Assembly: GCA_026874595.1 (NCBI GenBank)
Contig: CM049308.1
Location: forward strand, 97,683,124 to 97,747,123
Reading direction: 5' to 3'
Length of the DNA stretch: 64,000 nt
Source of the DNA: Sipunculus nudus
Taxonomy: Eukaryota; Annelida; Sipuncula; Golfingiida; Sipunculidae
The notes under the pieces are model-generated. The model was not told the origin of the DNA, made no database searches, and saw only the letters and a program-made list of their open reading frames with translations. Below, piece by piece: positions 50,346 through 61,907 of this stretch. Made by a program: the position numbers and the translations under genes. Positions within the stretch are counted from its first letter, which is position 1; every line of letters starts with the position of its first letter.

Positions 50346-50951
50346 TTGTTGGCTTGTTAGCCATAATGATATCCAGGCAGTCTGTTCTCGGTTTTAATCA
50401 TTGGAACACAGCAATCAGCTAACATCTGATCATAAGTAAGATAGACAGAGCAGAATTTGAACATTTTCTGTTATAATGCCAGTGTCACCAGAGGACTGTG
50501 ACCTACCATAAATTCTCTATTATTAGCCACACCCAGACTTTTTAGTTTCCTCCCCTCAATTCACTGAGAAAAAGGTCTTGAAACCCCCCCCCTTTGAAGC
50601 TGCACCTGCATGAGCCCATACCAGCAGGAGCCATTCAAGTGACCAGAGATTGTTGGCTGATCCATGATAATATAAATTAAAGGACGATAAATTGGTGAGA
50701 AAGAGAAAGGGTGATAGTATAAAAAAAGAACATTAAAGCAAATATCTGATAGTGATACAGATTAGAAGAATGCAGTACGTAGACTATAAATATCTGATGG
50801 ATTATGCAGTATCACAGGCAAGGCCAAATTTCAAATTTGGGTAACAGTCATACTTAAATAAGATTATTGTCATTCCAGTAAATTTACCAGTTATTCTCTC
50901 ACTGAAAGTGTGGATATCCACCATGACAGTTTAACCGCCTTGGTACCGCCC
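50346..50951. other. Non-coding spacer
   Basis: AT-rich intron. ATTAGCCACACCCAGACTTT at about 50522 resembles the ACAAGTCGCACCCNGACTTT motif of the TIR element at 40378-42359, suggesting a remnant of that family. Nothing else was recognised. Confidence 0.35.
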
Positions 50952-51230
50952 TCAATGTGCGGACAAATAAACTAACTTCTCGTCCAATGCTGTGCGCATT
51001 GCCTTTGGCTGTTGGAAATCTGCGTGTCTTGCATCTTGCAAGTCCCTTAGCTTGAGACGACTGTTCTTGGCATCACTTATGGTTGACCTGGCAACATTGA
51101 ACTCTCTGGCCAACTTCATTAGAGATTTTGTCAAGTCTCTCCAAAATGCAGATCGTCTGGGTCTCATCTGACATGAAACATGAGTGCTGCAATTGGTGTT
51201 GTTGTGGTTATGTATTATAGATTTGCTCAA
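50952..51230 (-). pseudogene. pogo/Tigger-like transposase N-terminal fragment
   Basis: The minus-strand frame contains WRDLTKSLMKLAREFNVARS then TISDAKNSR. This is the typical CENP-B/pogo helix-turn-helix pattern (...LAxxFNVxRSTISDxxKN...). Only the first DNA-binding helix-turn-helix is evident; the second HTH and the DDE catalytic domain are absent. It could be a domesticated small protein, but the lack of a flanking gene structure favours a transposon relic. Confidence 0.6.
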
Positions 51231-51240
51231 TTGTCAATGA

Positions 51241-51625
51241 ACTTGCTTGTTATAATTAATTAGTCGTTGCCGAGAGTGAATTACATGTGTGACGATATGT
51301 TTTCGGATATTATTTTCAGATGGCCAAATTTTCATTTGTAAAAAGTTCTGATATACAGTCATAACTTTGGTTCTCAAGTTTCAATTGTGGATAAACAGTT
51401 TTTCAGATAAACGGTGTTCGGATGAATGGCGATCCACAGTAGTTGTGAAAGAATCATTCACATAAAGCGTGGAGGTACGATACATAAAGTGTCAGAATTC
51501 CTGGTTTTTGCAGCGATAGCAGTTTTTGCAGGCATGGTAACTAGCATTTTTATATACCTGTATATTAAACAACTATCACATTGAAATCAAGTGATAGACA
51601 TCTTCAGTGTTTCATTACTATTATT
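51241..51625. other. Non-coding spacer beside the transposase fragment
   Basis: A TACAGTCATAACTTTGGTTC stretch at about 51353 and GATAAACGGTGTTCGGATGA at about 51405 look like pogo/Tigger-type terminal sequence, but the ends could not be paired. Nothing coding is seen. Confidence 0.3.
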
Positions 51626-51629
51626 TAAA

Positions 51630-52002
51630 AGAAAACAAATAAATTTTGAGTAATAACAAACATCAAGTTAATATATTTTATTGAATGATACATCCACATA
51701 CGTACCTGAATTCCACAGGGATGATCATCGATAGGGGACGGACCTTGCATGACAAGTTGGTGGCAGTCTGTCATTAAAGCCAGCATATGGACAAAATATG
51801 TCTCCACTGTTTTATTCATATTATTTCAAAGAGAATATATAAATTAACAGAAATAATATACGCCAAGTAAATATACTTCATTGAATGATACATCCACATA
51901 CGTACCTGAATTCTACAGGGGATTAACCTCATTAGGGGACAGACCTTGCAGAACAGAGTGGTGGCAGTCAGTCATTCAAGCTGGCATACTGACAAAGTCC
52001 TA
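51630..52002. repeat. ~195-bp tandem duplication
   Basis: Two copies (about 51635-51825 and 51830-52002) share TGAATGATACATCCACATAC, then GTACCTGAATTC(C/T)ACAGGG and GG(T)GGCAGTC(T/A)GTCATT. They are about 85% alike by eye. No coding meaning was recognised. Confidence 0.7.
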
Positions 52003-52600
52003 TGCATAAGTGTATGTTTTCTTTAATATATTAAATTGTTTCTGTTAACTCATTTCTTATTTTAACCTTTTGGAGTGTATGTATGCATAATTTTATAGCC
52101 AGTTGGTTTGACAGTTAAAAAAAAACCTGGTTGTTCACAGAATGGCGAGCGTGCTTTCAGGATTGAATTAGTCATTTGAGAGCTAAAATCCTGTCAGGAA
52201 TTTATTTCCTGAGTATTTGGTGAAATTTTCATACTGATTATTGATATATCTTCTTTGAATTATTTAATGTTTTGTAACATTAGAAATTGAGTCAGTGCTG
52301 AGACTTGACACATGCACACTCCAGATAGAGTTAATGCAGGTTAATACTTTGATATGGTAAACTAAGTACTGTTTTATGCTTAATAGTTACTCCGTGATAT
52401 GGTAAACCACTGTTATAGGTTTGATAATTACTCAGACTAAAGTGGAGATTTGACAGTTAGAACGTAATGTTCATCCATCTGTCTGTGTGTCTTTTGTTTT
52501 TCGGTGCAAGCCACAGGTGATTGTAAGGATACCACCGTTTCACTTTTTCATTGTTTACTGTCTACATTTAAAGATTTTGTGTAGGTTACGTGGTTCACCT
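52003..52600 (+). other. Probable leader/LTR-side sequence of the Ty3/gypsy relic
   Basis: Unrecognised AT-rich DNA directly before the gag remnant. A weak internal repeat (TGATATGGTAAAC(T/C)A near 52350 and 52397) is present. A matching LTR downstream was not found, so its role is inferred only from position. Confidence 0.3.
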
Positions 52601-53397
52601 GCATAGTCGGTAATTTTAGCCTTTACCATGGAGTCTTTTAAAGTCCATTATCGAATTTGGGCAAGCATTAGGGTACAAGGACAATGTTCTGCTAGAGTTT
52701 GTTAACAAGCAAATAGATGCTTTAGAGGCAAAGCAGTGGGTGGATGCCACGCAGGATGAGAGGGCTAGAAGGAGAGAGATAGAACATGAACAGAGTGAGA
52801 TTGAGTGTGAACATGAAGCCAGAGCTCATGAGATAAGGTGCTGAAGTTGAATAGTAGGGAATCGGTCGCAAAAACTCCCTCCATTTGACAAGCAACACGA
52901 TAAGCTAGACGCATTTCTAGAGCATTTTGAGTTTTAAGCGCTGTGTCAAAACTGTGATCGTGATACCTGGGCTTAAATTTGTACTTGAGTCCTTTGTAAG
53001 GTGGTAAGTTGATACTTATGCACAGTTAGCAGTAAGTAATGCCATGGATTACAATAAGCTTAAGTTAGCTCTTTTAAAGGATTACCAAATGACTGAGGAG
53101 GGTTATCCATACAAGTTTTGTACTTGTAGGCCAGATGTGGAGAAACTCCCTGTCAGTTTGTGGTTTGGCTTAAAGGATACCTTGACCATTGGATCAAGGT
53201 GGTGGGTACAGGCGATAACTTCAACCTGTTAATTTCCTGATGCGTGAACAGTATTTAAACTATTGCAGCAAGGATCTCTGTGTTTTTGAAAGAGGGACAG
53301 TGTCGCGATATAAATAGCATGGCGGAGATGGCCGAGATTTATATGGAGGCCCACAGCTTACACAGTTTTATGGCAAGCTTCCTTAGTAGTGCTCCCC
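52601..53397 (+). pseudogene. Ty3/gypsy gag remnant (capsid part), frameshifted
   Basis: Pieces in three frames follow the order of a metazoan gypsy gag. SLLKSIIEFGQALGYKDNVL and a charged coiled segment (DERARREREIEHEQSE) come first. Next are KLPPFDKQHDKLDAFLEHFE, YNKLKLALLKDYQMTEEGY and LMREQYLNYCSKDL. MAEMAEIYMEAHSLHSFM (about 53316) comes last. This mirrors the 'PPFD...FLxxFE...YxxLKxALLxxFxLTEEGY...REQFL...A.xYLEAH' pattern of SCAN-like gag capsids. Multiple stops and frameshifts make it a pseudogene. It runs straight into the 59-bp array. Confidence 0.8.
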
Positions 53398-56300
53398 GAG
53401 CAGGGCAACAAGTAACTCATCCGAGAGAGAAATGAGATGTAGATCGCGGATCACATGAACAGGGCAACAAGTAACTCACCCGAGAGAGAAATGAGATGTA
53501 GATCACGGATCACATGAACAGGGCAACAAGTAACTCACCCCAGAGAGAAATGAGATGTAGATCGCGGATCACATGAACAGGGCAACAAGTAACTCACCCC
53601 AGAGAGAAATGAGATGTAGATCGCGGATCACATGAACAGGGCAACAAGTAACTCACCCGAGAAAGAAATGAGATGTAGATCGCGGATCACATGAACAGGG
53701 CAACAAGTCACTCACCCGAGAGAGAAATGAGATGAAGATCGCGGATCACATGAACAGGGCAACAAGTCACTCACCCGAGAGAGAAATGAGATGTAGATCG
53801 TGGATCACATGAACAGGGCAACAAGTAACTCACCCGAGAGAGAAATGAGATGTAGATCGCGGATCACATGAACAGGGCAACAAGTAATTCACCCGAGAGA
53901 GAAATGAGATGTAGATCGCGGATCACATGAACAGGGCAACAAGTAACTCACCCGAGAGAGAAATGAGATGTAGATCGCGGATCACATGAACAGGGCAACA
54001 AGTAACTCACCCGAGAGAGAAATGAGATGTAGATCGCGGATCACATGAACAGGGCAACAAGTAACTCACCCCAGAGAGAAATGAGATGTAGATCGCGGAT
54101 CACATGAACAGGACAACAAGTAACTCACCCGAGAGAGAAATGAGATGTAGATCGCGGATCACATGAACAGGGCAACAAGTAACTCACCCGAGAGAGAAAT
54201 GAGATGTAGATCGAGGATCACATGAACAGGGCAACAAGTAACTCACCCGAGAGAGAAATGAGATGTAGATCGCGGATCACATGAACAGGGCAACAAGTAA
54301 CTCACCCGAGAGAGAAATGAGATGTAGATCGCGGATCACATGAACAGGGCAACAAGTAACTCACCCGAGAGAGAAATGAGATGTAGATCGCGGATCACAT
54401 GAACAGGGCAACAAGTAACTCACCCGAGAGAGAAATGAGATGTAGATCGCGGATCACATGAACAGAGCAACAAGTCACTCACCCAAGAGAGAAATGAGAT
54501 GTAGATCGAGGATCACATGAACAGGGCAACAAGTCACTCACCCGAGAGAGAAATGAGATGTAGATCGCGGATCACATGAACAGGGAACAAGTCACTCACC
54601 CGAGAGAGAAATGAGATGTAGATCGCGGATCACATGAACAGGGCAACAAGTAATTCACCCGAGAGAGAAATGAGATGAAGATCGCGGATCACATGAACAG
54701 GGCAACAAGTAATTCACCCGAGAGAGAAATGAGATGTAGATCGCAGATCACATGAACAGGGCAACAAGTAACTCACCCGAGAGAGAAATGAGATGTAGAT
54801 CGCGGATCACATGAACAGGGCAACAAGTAACTCACCCGAGAGAGAAATGAGATGTAGATCGCGGATCACATGAACAGGGCAACAAGTAACTCACCCGAGA
54901 GAGAAATGAGATGTAGATCGCGGATCACATGAACAGGGCAACAAGTAACTCACCCGAGAGAGAAATGAGATGTAGATCGCGGATCACATGAACAGGGCAA
55001 CAAGTAACTCACCCGAGAGAGAAATGAGATGTAGATCGCAGATCACATGAACAGAGCAACAAGTCACTCACCCGAGAGAGAAATGAGATGTAGATCGAGG
55101 ATCACATGAACAGGGCAACAAGTCACTCACCCGAGAGAGAAATGAGATGTAGATCGCGGATCACATGAACAGGGAACAAGTCACTCACCCGAGAGAGAAA
55201 TGAGATGTAGATCGCGGATCACATGAACAGGGCAACAAGTAACTCACCCGAGAGAGAAATGAGATGAAGATCGCGGATCACATGAACAGCGCAACAAGTC
55301 ACTCACCCGAGAGAGAAATGAGATGTAGATCGTGGATCACATGAACAGGGCAACAAGTAACTCACCCGAGAGAGAAATGAGATGTAGATCGCGGATCACA
55401 TGAACAGGGCAACAAGTAATTCACCCGAGAGAGAAATGAGATGTAGATCGCGGATCACATGAACAGGGCAACAAGTAACTCACCCGAGAGAGAAATGAGA
55501 TGTAGATCGCGGATCACATGAACAGGGCAACAAGTAACTCACCCCAGAGAGAAATGAGATGTAGATCGCGGATCACATGAACAGGGCAACAAGTAACTCA
55601 CCCCAGAGAGAAATGAGATGTAGATCGCGGATCACATGAACAGGACAACAAGTAACTCACCCGAGAGAGAAATGAGATGTAGATCGCGGATCACATGAAC
55701 AGGGCAACAAGTAACTCACCCCAGAGAGAAATGAGATGTAGATCGAGGATCACATGAACAGGGCAACAAGTAACTCACCCGAGAGAGAAATGAGATGTAG
55801 ATCGCGGATCACATGAACAGGGGAACAAGTAACTCACCCGAGAGAGAAATGAGATGTAGATCGCGGATCACATGAACAGGGCAACAAGTAACTCACCCAA
55901 GAGAGAAATGAGATGTAGATCGCGGATCACATGAACAGGGCAACAAGTTACTCACCCGAGAGAGAAATGAGATGTAGATCGCGGATCACATGAACAGGGC
56001 AACAAGTAACTCACCCGAGAGAGAAATGAGATGTAGATCGCGGATCACATGAACAGGGCAACAAGTAACTCACCCGAGAGAGAAATGAGATGTAGATCGT
56101 GGATCACATGAACAGGGCAACAAGTAACTCACCCGAGAGAGAAATGAGATGTAGATCGCGGATCACATGAACAGGGCAACAAGTCACTCACCCGAGAGAG
56201 AAATGAGATGTAGATCGCGGATCACATGAACAGGGCAACAAGTCACTCACCCCAGAGAGAAATGAGATGTAGATCGCGGATCACATGAACAGGGCAACAA

Positions 56301-56646
56301 GTAACTCACCCGAGAGAGAAATGAGATGTAGATCACGGATCACATGAACAGGGCAACAAGTCACTCACCCGAGAGAGAAATGAGATGTAGATCGCGGATC
56401 ACATGAACAGGGCAACAAGTCACTCACCCGAGAGAGAAATGAGATGTAGATCGCGGATCACATGAACAGGGCAACAAGTTACTCACCCCAGAGAGAAATG
56501 AGATGTAGATCGCGGATCACATGAACAGGGCAACAAGTAACTCACCCGAGAGAGAAATGAGATGTAGATCGCGGATCACATGAACAGGGCAACAAGTAAC
56601 TCACCCGAGAGAGAAATGAGATGTAGATCGCGGATCACATGAACAG
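53398..56646 (+). repeat. 59-bp minisatellite inside a retrotransposon gag (~55 copies)
   Basis: The unit begins CAGGGCAACAAGTAACTCAC, then CCGAGAGAGAAATGAGATGT and AGATCGCGGATCACATGAA, with a 59-bp period. All three forward frames contain a stop in each unit cycle. The array lies between the gag capsid remnant and the zinc knuckle at about 56665, where other gypsy gags have a basic linker. The unit probably derives from that linker. Copies are very uniform. A block with GGGAACAAGTCACTC recurs at about 54580 and 55173, ten units apart. Confidence 0.95.
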
Positions 56647-58290
56647 TCAGTTAAGCCATTGGGAGGCTTACGTTGCTTTATATGTAACTGTTTAAGGCAT
56701 GAGGCACATGAATGTACATTGACCAGTGCCAGGTCTACCTAACAAGCATTACACTCAACTGTTGAACAGCGTGGGGCTAAACTGAAGAGTAAGCCTGAAT
56801 CAATGTCAGTGGTTGTTATGGAATCTGAGTCAGAAACTGTTAGTCCCATTAATCCAAATTTGGATAAACAGGGTCATGAGTCATTTGGATTGACTGCTCT
56901 GGAAGAGGGCAGTAGCTTTTTACCCATTTGTGAGGGGTTAGTTAACGGCAAGGCAGCCAAGTTATGTGATTCCGGTTGTTCTTCAGCAGGAGTACGTGAA
57001 ACATACAGGGATCTGGACCAGTTCACTGGACACAATGTCGAGTGTCTGTTGTTTTACGATTAAATTGTTTTCCTAAGGTGAGGATTAGTGCAGACTGTCC
57101 CTATTTTGTGGGAACTATTGAGGTGATGGAAGTGGGAGGTGCTGTTTGTGACTTAGCGCTAGGAAACTTAGCAGGAGTGTGGTATCCGAACAATCCTAAT
57201 CCTATATGGAAGTCTGATTGGAATTCAGACATAGTGCATGACAACGTTGAACCACCACTGGAAGTGACATCTTCAGTAGAGATGCTTGCCACTGCACATA
57301 AGCAAAAATCGCCATAGCAAAGTTTACATGTAGTTTGTCCAGTTGAAGTTGCAAGTCTGGTCAAATGTTTGAAGGTGCAAGAAGAAGATGAGTCCTTTGC
57401 ACTGGAAGCTTGTTAAGTCTACTAGTGGAAGTGATGGCACTTTCCGGGTTAAGGGCGATCTTAGTCCATATTGTGTGAGATAAACGCGGTTATCCAGATG
57501 GATCATGGATCGTGGTACCCCATTTATTATTGACTGATGGTATGAAGATGGGCCATAAGGCAATTATTGGAGGCCATCACTGCGTAGATCTAACATATGA
57601 GGGAGTAAGTGCCAAGTCCAGCTGGAAGGGGGAGTATGGTGACCTGTCCCATTTGTCAGACAAGAGCTGAATCTCAGCTTGTCCTAACAGCGGTCACCTT
57701 TAGTATGAACAAATCTGTACACCGGATAATCTGGATTGTGAAAATTAATCTCACTTTATTGGAGAACTAAACCTTGAGGGAGTAGATGAAACCTCCAACA
57801 TGTTATTATCATCAACTGTATGCAGCCAAACTGAACATTAGGTACAGGTTAATGCCAAAATTTTGGCAGGTACAAATTTATTTGAAAGGGAAGAAGCTAT
57901 TTTTCATGTTAATTCAACATGATTTATAGGTGATTGGGCCCCTTAAAGAAATCCAGAGCGCAGAAAGATCATAAACCAAGAAAGCCTTGCGAGCCTTTTT
58001 AGGCCTTACCAATTATTACCGGAAGTTCATGCTGAATTAACTATGCTGAGATAGCAATTCCACTATTGGACCTTTCATGGAAACACGATTGGATGATGCA
58101 TCCGATAGCTTATGCTAGCAGGAAATTACTGGCTAGAAAGAGAAATTACTGTACCATTGAGAGAGTGTGTTTGGCAATTGTTTAGGCATTTCAGAAATTT
58201 GAGATGTTCTTGTCATTCACATGGTTGTTCACATATCTAGTGGGGTGACAGCTAGGCTTGGTAAAAATCAAAGAAACAAATGCAGGCATA
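56647..58290 (+). pseudogene. Ty3/gypsy gag-pol remnant: zinc knuckle, protease, integrase zinc finger, RT/RNase H tail
   Basis: In order: a CCHC knuckle CFICNCLRHEAHEC (about 56674), and a retropepsin-like segment with LPICEGLVNGKAAKLCDSGC at about 56917. After a frameshift near 57050 come VRISADCPYFVGTIEV and LALGNLAGVWYPNNPNP. Then there is an HHCC integrase-type finger, GHKAIIGGHH (about 57550) with CPIC (about 57646). Last come the RT C-terminal TKKALRAFLGLTNYYRKF (about 57980) and RNase H HPIAYASRKLLARKRNYCTI (about 58095). The integrase core and most of RT are deleted and several frames are broken. The finger lies before the RT tail, an order known from Gmr1-like gypsy elements. Confidence 0.8.
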
Positions 58291-58397
58291 CTTGCAAAGC
58301 TTACCTAGCATATCATATTTGACCCAGCTACTATGGTTTCCAGCTGAAATATTGAAGATAGAGGGTTTCATCAATGGGGACCCTAATTTGCATGTTA
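58291..58397 (+). repeat. Fragment of the repeat seen at 61320-61790
   Basis: GAAATATTGAAGATAGAGGG and GACCCTAATTTGCAT match the repeated units at 61320-61790. The two pieces flank the TIR element and family C element inserted between them. Confidence 0.6.
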
Positions 58398-58399
58398 TA

Positions 58400-59599
58400 C
58401 AGTTGAACCCTGCCTTGCGACCACCCCACAATTGCAACCACCCAACAACTGTGACCACTTTTCTTGGTCCAGAGTATTTTTTATTGTTATTTTTGTTTTT
58501 AAATGACTCAAAACTATGATCAACCCAGAATTCAGAATTACAGGTAGATTTCCTGGCCCCAGCACTAACGTGACCCTGCTAATGGGACCAGGACCGTAAT
58601 GACATTTGTCACGAGTAAATGGCTGCACCTTGTCACAGCCTCCTTATTGATAGATAAATCAGTGAGGACAACACGGTTTCCAAACCCGAATGATAATCTG
58701 GTCCCGCATATCTTCCTGACTCAGTGTCTGCATGAAGACTCACTGAGACGTACGTGATTGATCAAAGAGGGTATACAGCGGAATCTCTAATTAATTAGCC
58801 GGTCTGTCTGGCTGACTATCCTGGGGTTTTGAGCTCTTTTATTTACTTGGCAATGCTAATTGCCCTACAATAATCGCTTTTATTACAACTACCTGAAGTG
58901 CGGGGTTGAGAGCTTAGTATTTCTACTCATCACATATTGTTCGATCTTCATTGTCAAATTAATGACCTGGTTAATCCAAACTGTTCACATACCTTACTCA
59001 TACTGAGCATTGAGCAGCCTGTTATATGTATTTATAAAGCTAGCTTGCATTGGCTCATATCCCACAAATTATCTTGACTTATCAAATAGATTGCTGTCAG
59101 ATTATTTCTATACTGATTCAGTTAACGTTTAAATTGCTTGCTGTTGTGTGACCATGCCTGGAAAAGAAAGTGGCATTAATCAAGGCAGCAACACCAGGCT
59201 GCATTCAGCGCCAACTGGTTCAGTATTATGTTATATATGTATTCAGCAGAGATGTTTTTGTATTGCCTCTAGTGTTATTATCTGTTAGTCATCAGGCATT
59301 GCATATGTGTACATGTATATTTATTTTGCCATGAATAAATATTTTAAAACAAATTTGTTTTCTTTTCAACTACACACCACAAACATAATTAGGGTCCTCT
59401 ATAAAGTAGAATATTTTGTTGTGATACACATTAAAGATATGCAATTGATACACACTGATAGTGATACTCATTAACCATTAGCGTATTATATGCAAGCCAG
59501 AAAATTCGACCATGATAAGAATTTCACAAATATGACCACCCTTAAATTAAGACCACTTTGCTCAGTCCTTAGGATGGTCCTAGTAGTGGGGTTCCACTG
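58400..59599. mobile_element. pogo-type TIR element, ~1.2 kb, TA duplication
   Basis: It is flanked by TA at 58398-58399 and 59600-59601. Ends CAGTTGAACCCTG and GGGGTTCCACTG form an imperfect TIR. Subterminal sequence is GACCACC-rich on both sides (TTGCGACCACCCC near 58416; TATGACCACCCTTA near 59521). No transposase frame remains. The terminal type (CAGTNGAACC) is common among pogo/Tigger-like elements. Confidence 0.68.
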
Positions 59600-59604
59600 T
59601 ATTT

Positions 59605-61306
59605 GTATCCGCCAAAACAGAGTTTTGCGGATACTATGTTTTCAGCTGGACGCCGCCGCCGCCACGTAGGTGTCCGGAGAACTCCTCCGTAACCGCTGGG
59701 CGTAATTTTCCGAAACCCGGGATTATGTTCGGGTCACATGTGAACTGCTGCGCCCCGATTTTGTTTTGACCTCTGACCTTTCCTCTGCGCTCTGCGTCCG
59801 TTTGTGCGTCTGTTTCCACACATAAACCCACATATCTCGGGAACCGTTTGACCGATCAGGAAAATTTTTTTGCACAAATGTAGCCCTCGGAGAGCTTTAT
59901 AACATACACCAAAAATGGTGGCGCCACCTGCAACCATGTTTGCACAGTGTCCATCTGTTCGTCTGCCTTGGGTTAAAATCACTCATATCTCTGCAGTGAC
60001 TTGACTAATTCACCTGAAATTCGGCATGCGCAAACATCCTGGATAGCTTTTCTGATTTTATGACAGGTGGCGCCACCTACATTCACGTTTACGCTGCAGA
60101 CATCCAAGCTCATATCTCGGGAACCGTTTGACCGATCAGGAAAATTCTTTTGCACAAATGTAGCCCTTGGAGAGCTTTATAACATACACCAAAAATGGTG
60201 GCGCCACCTGCAACCATGTTTGCACAGTGTCCATCTGTTCGTCTGCCTTGGGTTAAAATCACTAATATCTCTGCAGTGACTTGACTAATTCACCTGAAAT
60301 TTGGCATGCGTATACATCCTGGATAGCTTATCTGATTTTATGACAGGTGGCGCCACCTACATTCACGTTTATGCTGCAGACATCCAAGCTCATATCTCGG
60401 GAACCGTTTGACCGATCAGGAAAATTCTTTTGCACAAATGTAGCCCTTGGAGAGCTTTATAACATACACCAAAAATGGTGCCGCTACCTGCAACCATGTT
60501 TGCACAGTGTCCATCTGTTTGTCTGCCTTGGGTTAAAATCACTCATATCTCTACAGTGACTTGACTAATTCACCTGAAATTTGGCATGCGTATACATCCT
60601 GGATAGCTTTTCTGATTTTATGACAGGTGGCGCCACCTACATTCACGTTTTCGCTGCAGACATCCAAGCTCATATCTCAGGAACCGTTTGACCGATCAGG
60701 AAAATTTTTTTGCACAAATGTAGCCCTTGGAGAGCTTTATAACATACACAAAAAATGGTGGCGCCACCTGCAACCATGTTTGCACAGTGTCCAGCTGTTC
60801 GTCTGCCTTTGGTTAAAATCACTCATATCTCTGCAGTGGTTTGACTAATTCACCTGAAATTCTGCATGCTTATACATCCTGGATAGCTTTTCTGATTTTA
60901 TGACAGGTGGCGCCACCTACAATCAAGTTTACGCTGCAGACATCCAAGCTCATATCTAGGGAACCGTTTGACCGATTGGGCCAAAATTTTGCATGTGTAT
61001 AGTTCTCACAAAGCTCTTTATCATACGCTAAACTGGTGGCGCCACCTGCAACCCTTTTTTGCACAGCGTCCATCTGTTTGTCTGCCAAGGGCAAAAATCA
61101 CTCATATACAATATAGTGGTTTGACTTATCTGCCTTAAATTTTGCATATGTATACAACTTGGACGGCTTTCTGGATTTTTTGGTAGGTAGCGCAACCTAC
61201 ATACACAATTTGGCTGCAGACATCCATGCTGATATGCAACACTTCACCCGTTCCACTCTGATTTAGGCGGATACAAGTAGTCGCTTGTCGACTACCCGTA
61301 TTCTAG
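59605..61306 (+). mobile_element. Family C element (Helentron-like), apparently complete
   Basis: The 5' end GTATCCGCCAAAAC, AGA, GTTTTGCGGATAC is a near-perfect hairpin. The 3' end has GGCGGATAC (inverted copy of the 5' arm), then the palindrome-like GTAGTCGCTTGTCGACTAC, then CCGTATTCTAG, ending CTAG at 61303-61306. The body holds four ~280-bp units plus partials (59760-61200), each with CATATCTCGGGAACCGTTTG and two GGTGGCGCCACC palindromes. Asymmetric inverted repeats, a 3' hairpin, a CTAG end and internal tandem units fit Helentron-associated non-autonomous elements. No Rep/helicase is present. Short MAPPTFTF-type frames are repeat artefacts. Confidence 0.65.
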
Positions 61307-61319
61307 TTTAAAACAAGGA

Positions 61320-61800
61320 CTCACCATTTGTTATCATGGTTTCATTTGAAGCTTCCACCATGAAAATCTGATCTAGACACAATGTTTTACTAGTTATCAC
61401 GGTGAGTTCTTGAAATATTAATGATATTAGAATCTTCAACTATGGCGGCCTTAATTTGCTAATGCATATAAAAATTTGTTATATTGTTGTAAGTATTGTT
61501 TCTTTTGAATCTTTGACCATGAAAACCTAGGTCTAGACATGATGTTCAACCAGTTATCATGGTTAGTTCTGGAGATATTGAAGATAGTAGAATTTTCATA
61601 AATGACCCTAATTTGCATATTAAAATTTTAAATACAAAATAAATCATTCTTAATATTGTTTCATTTGAATCTAAGACCATGAAAACCTGGATCTAGACAC
61701 TATGTTTGACTAATTATGGCTGGTTTTGGAGATATTGAAGAAAACAGGATTTTCATCAACGAAATTTGCATATTACAAAAATTGCCCAAGGTTGCATGAA
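61320..61800 (+). repeat. ~170-bp tandem repeat, ~3 copies
   Basis: Units share TTTCATTTGAA(G/T)CT, CATGAAAA(C/T)CTG(A/G)TCTAGACA, GAGATATTGAAGATAG and CCCTAATTTGCATAT, starting near 61335, 61500 and 61660. It is continuous in type with 58291-58397 across the inserted elements. Confidence 0.75.
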
Positions 61801-61905
61801 GACAACCCATCTCAAATGTACCAGTAAATCACTGCTACACAAATCCATTGAAAAACTTTGTACTATAGACAATTCATAGGTACCCCCTACTCACAACTCT
61901 ACTAT
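61801..61905. other. Short spacer before the final array
   Basis: Nothing was recognised. Confidence 0.3.
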
Positions 61906-61907
61906 GA

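Noticed and set aside
53398-56646. CRISPR-like or coding repeat
   Set aside because: No spacers; every forward frame contains stops; flanks are gypsy gag.
60067-60848. Three similar MAPPTFTF... ORFs
   Set aside because: They mirror the ~280-bp internal units of the family C element and share no protein features.
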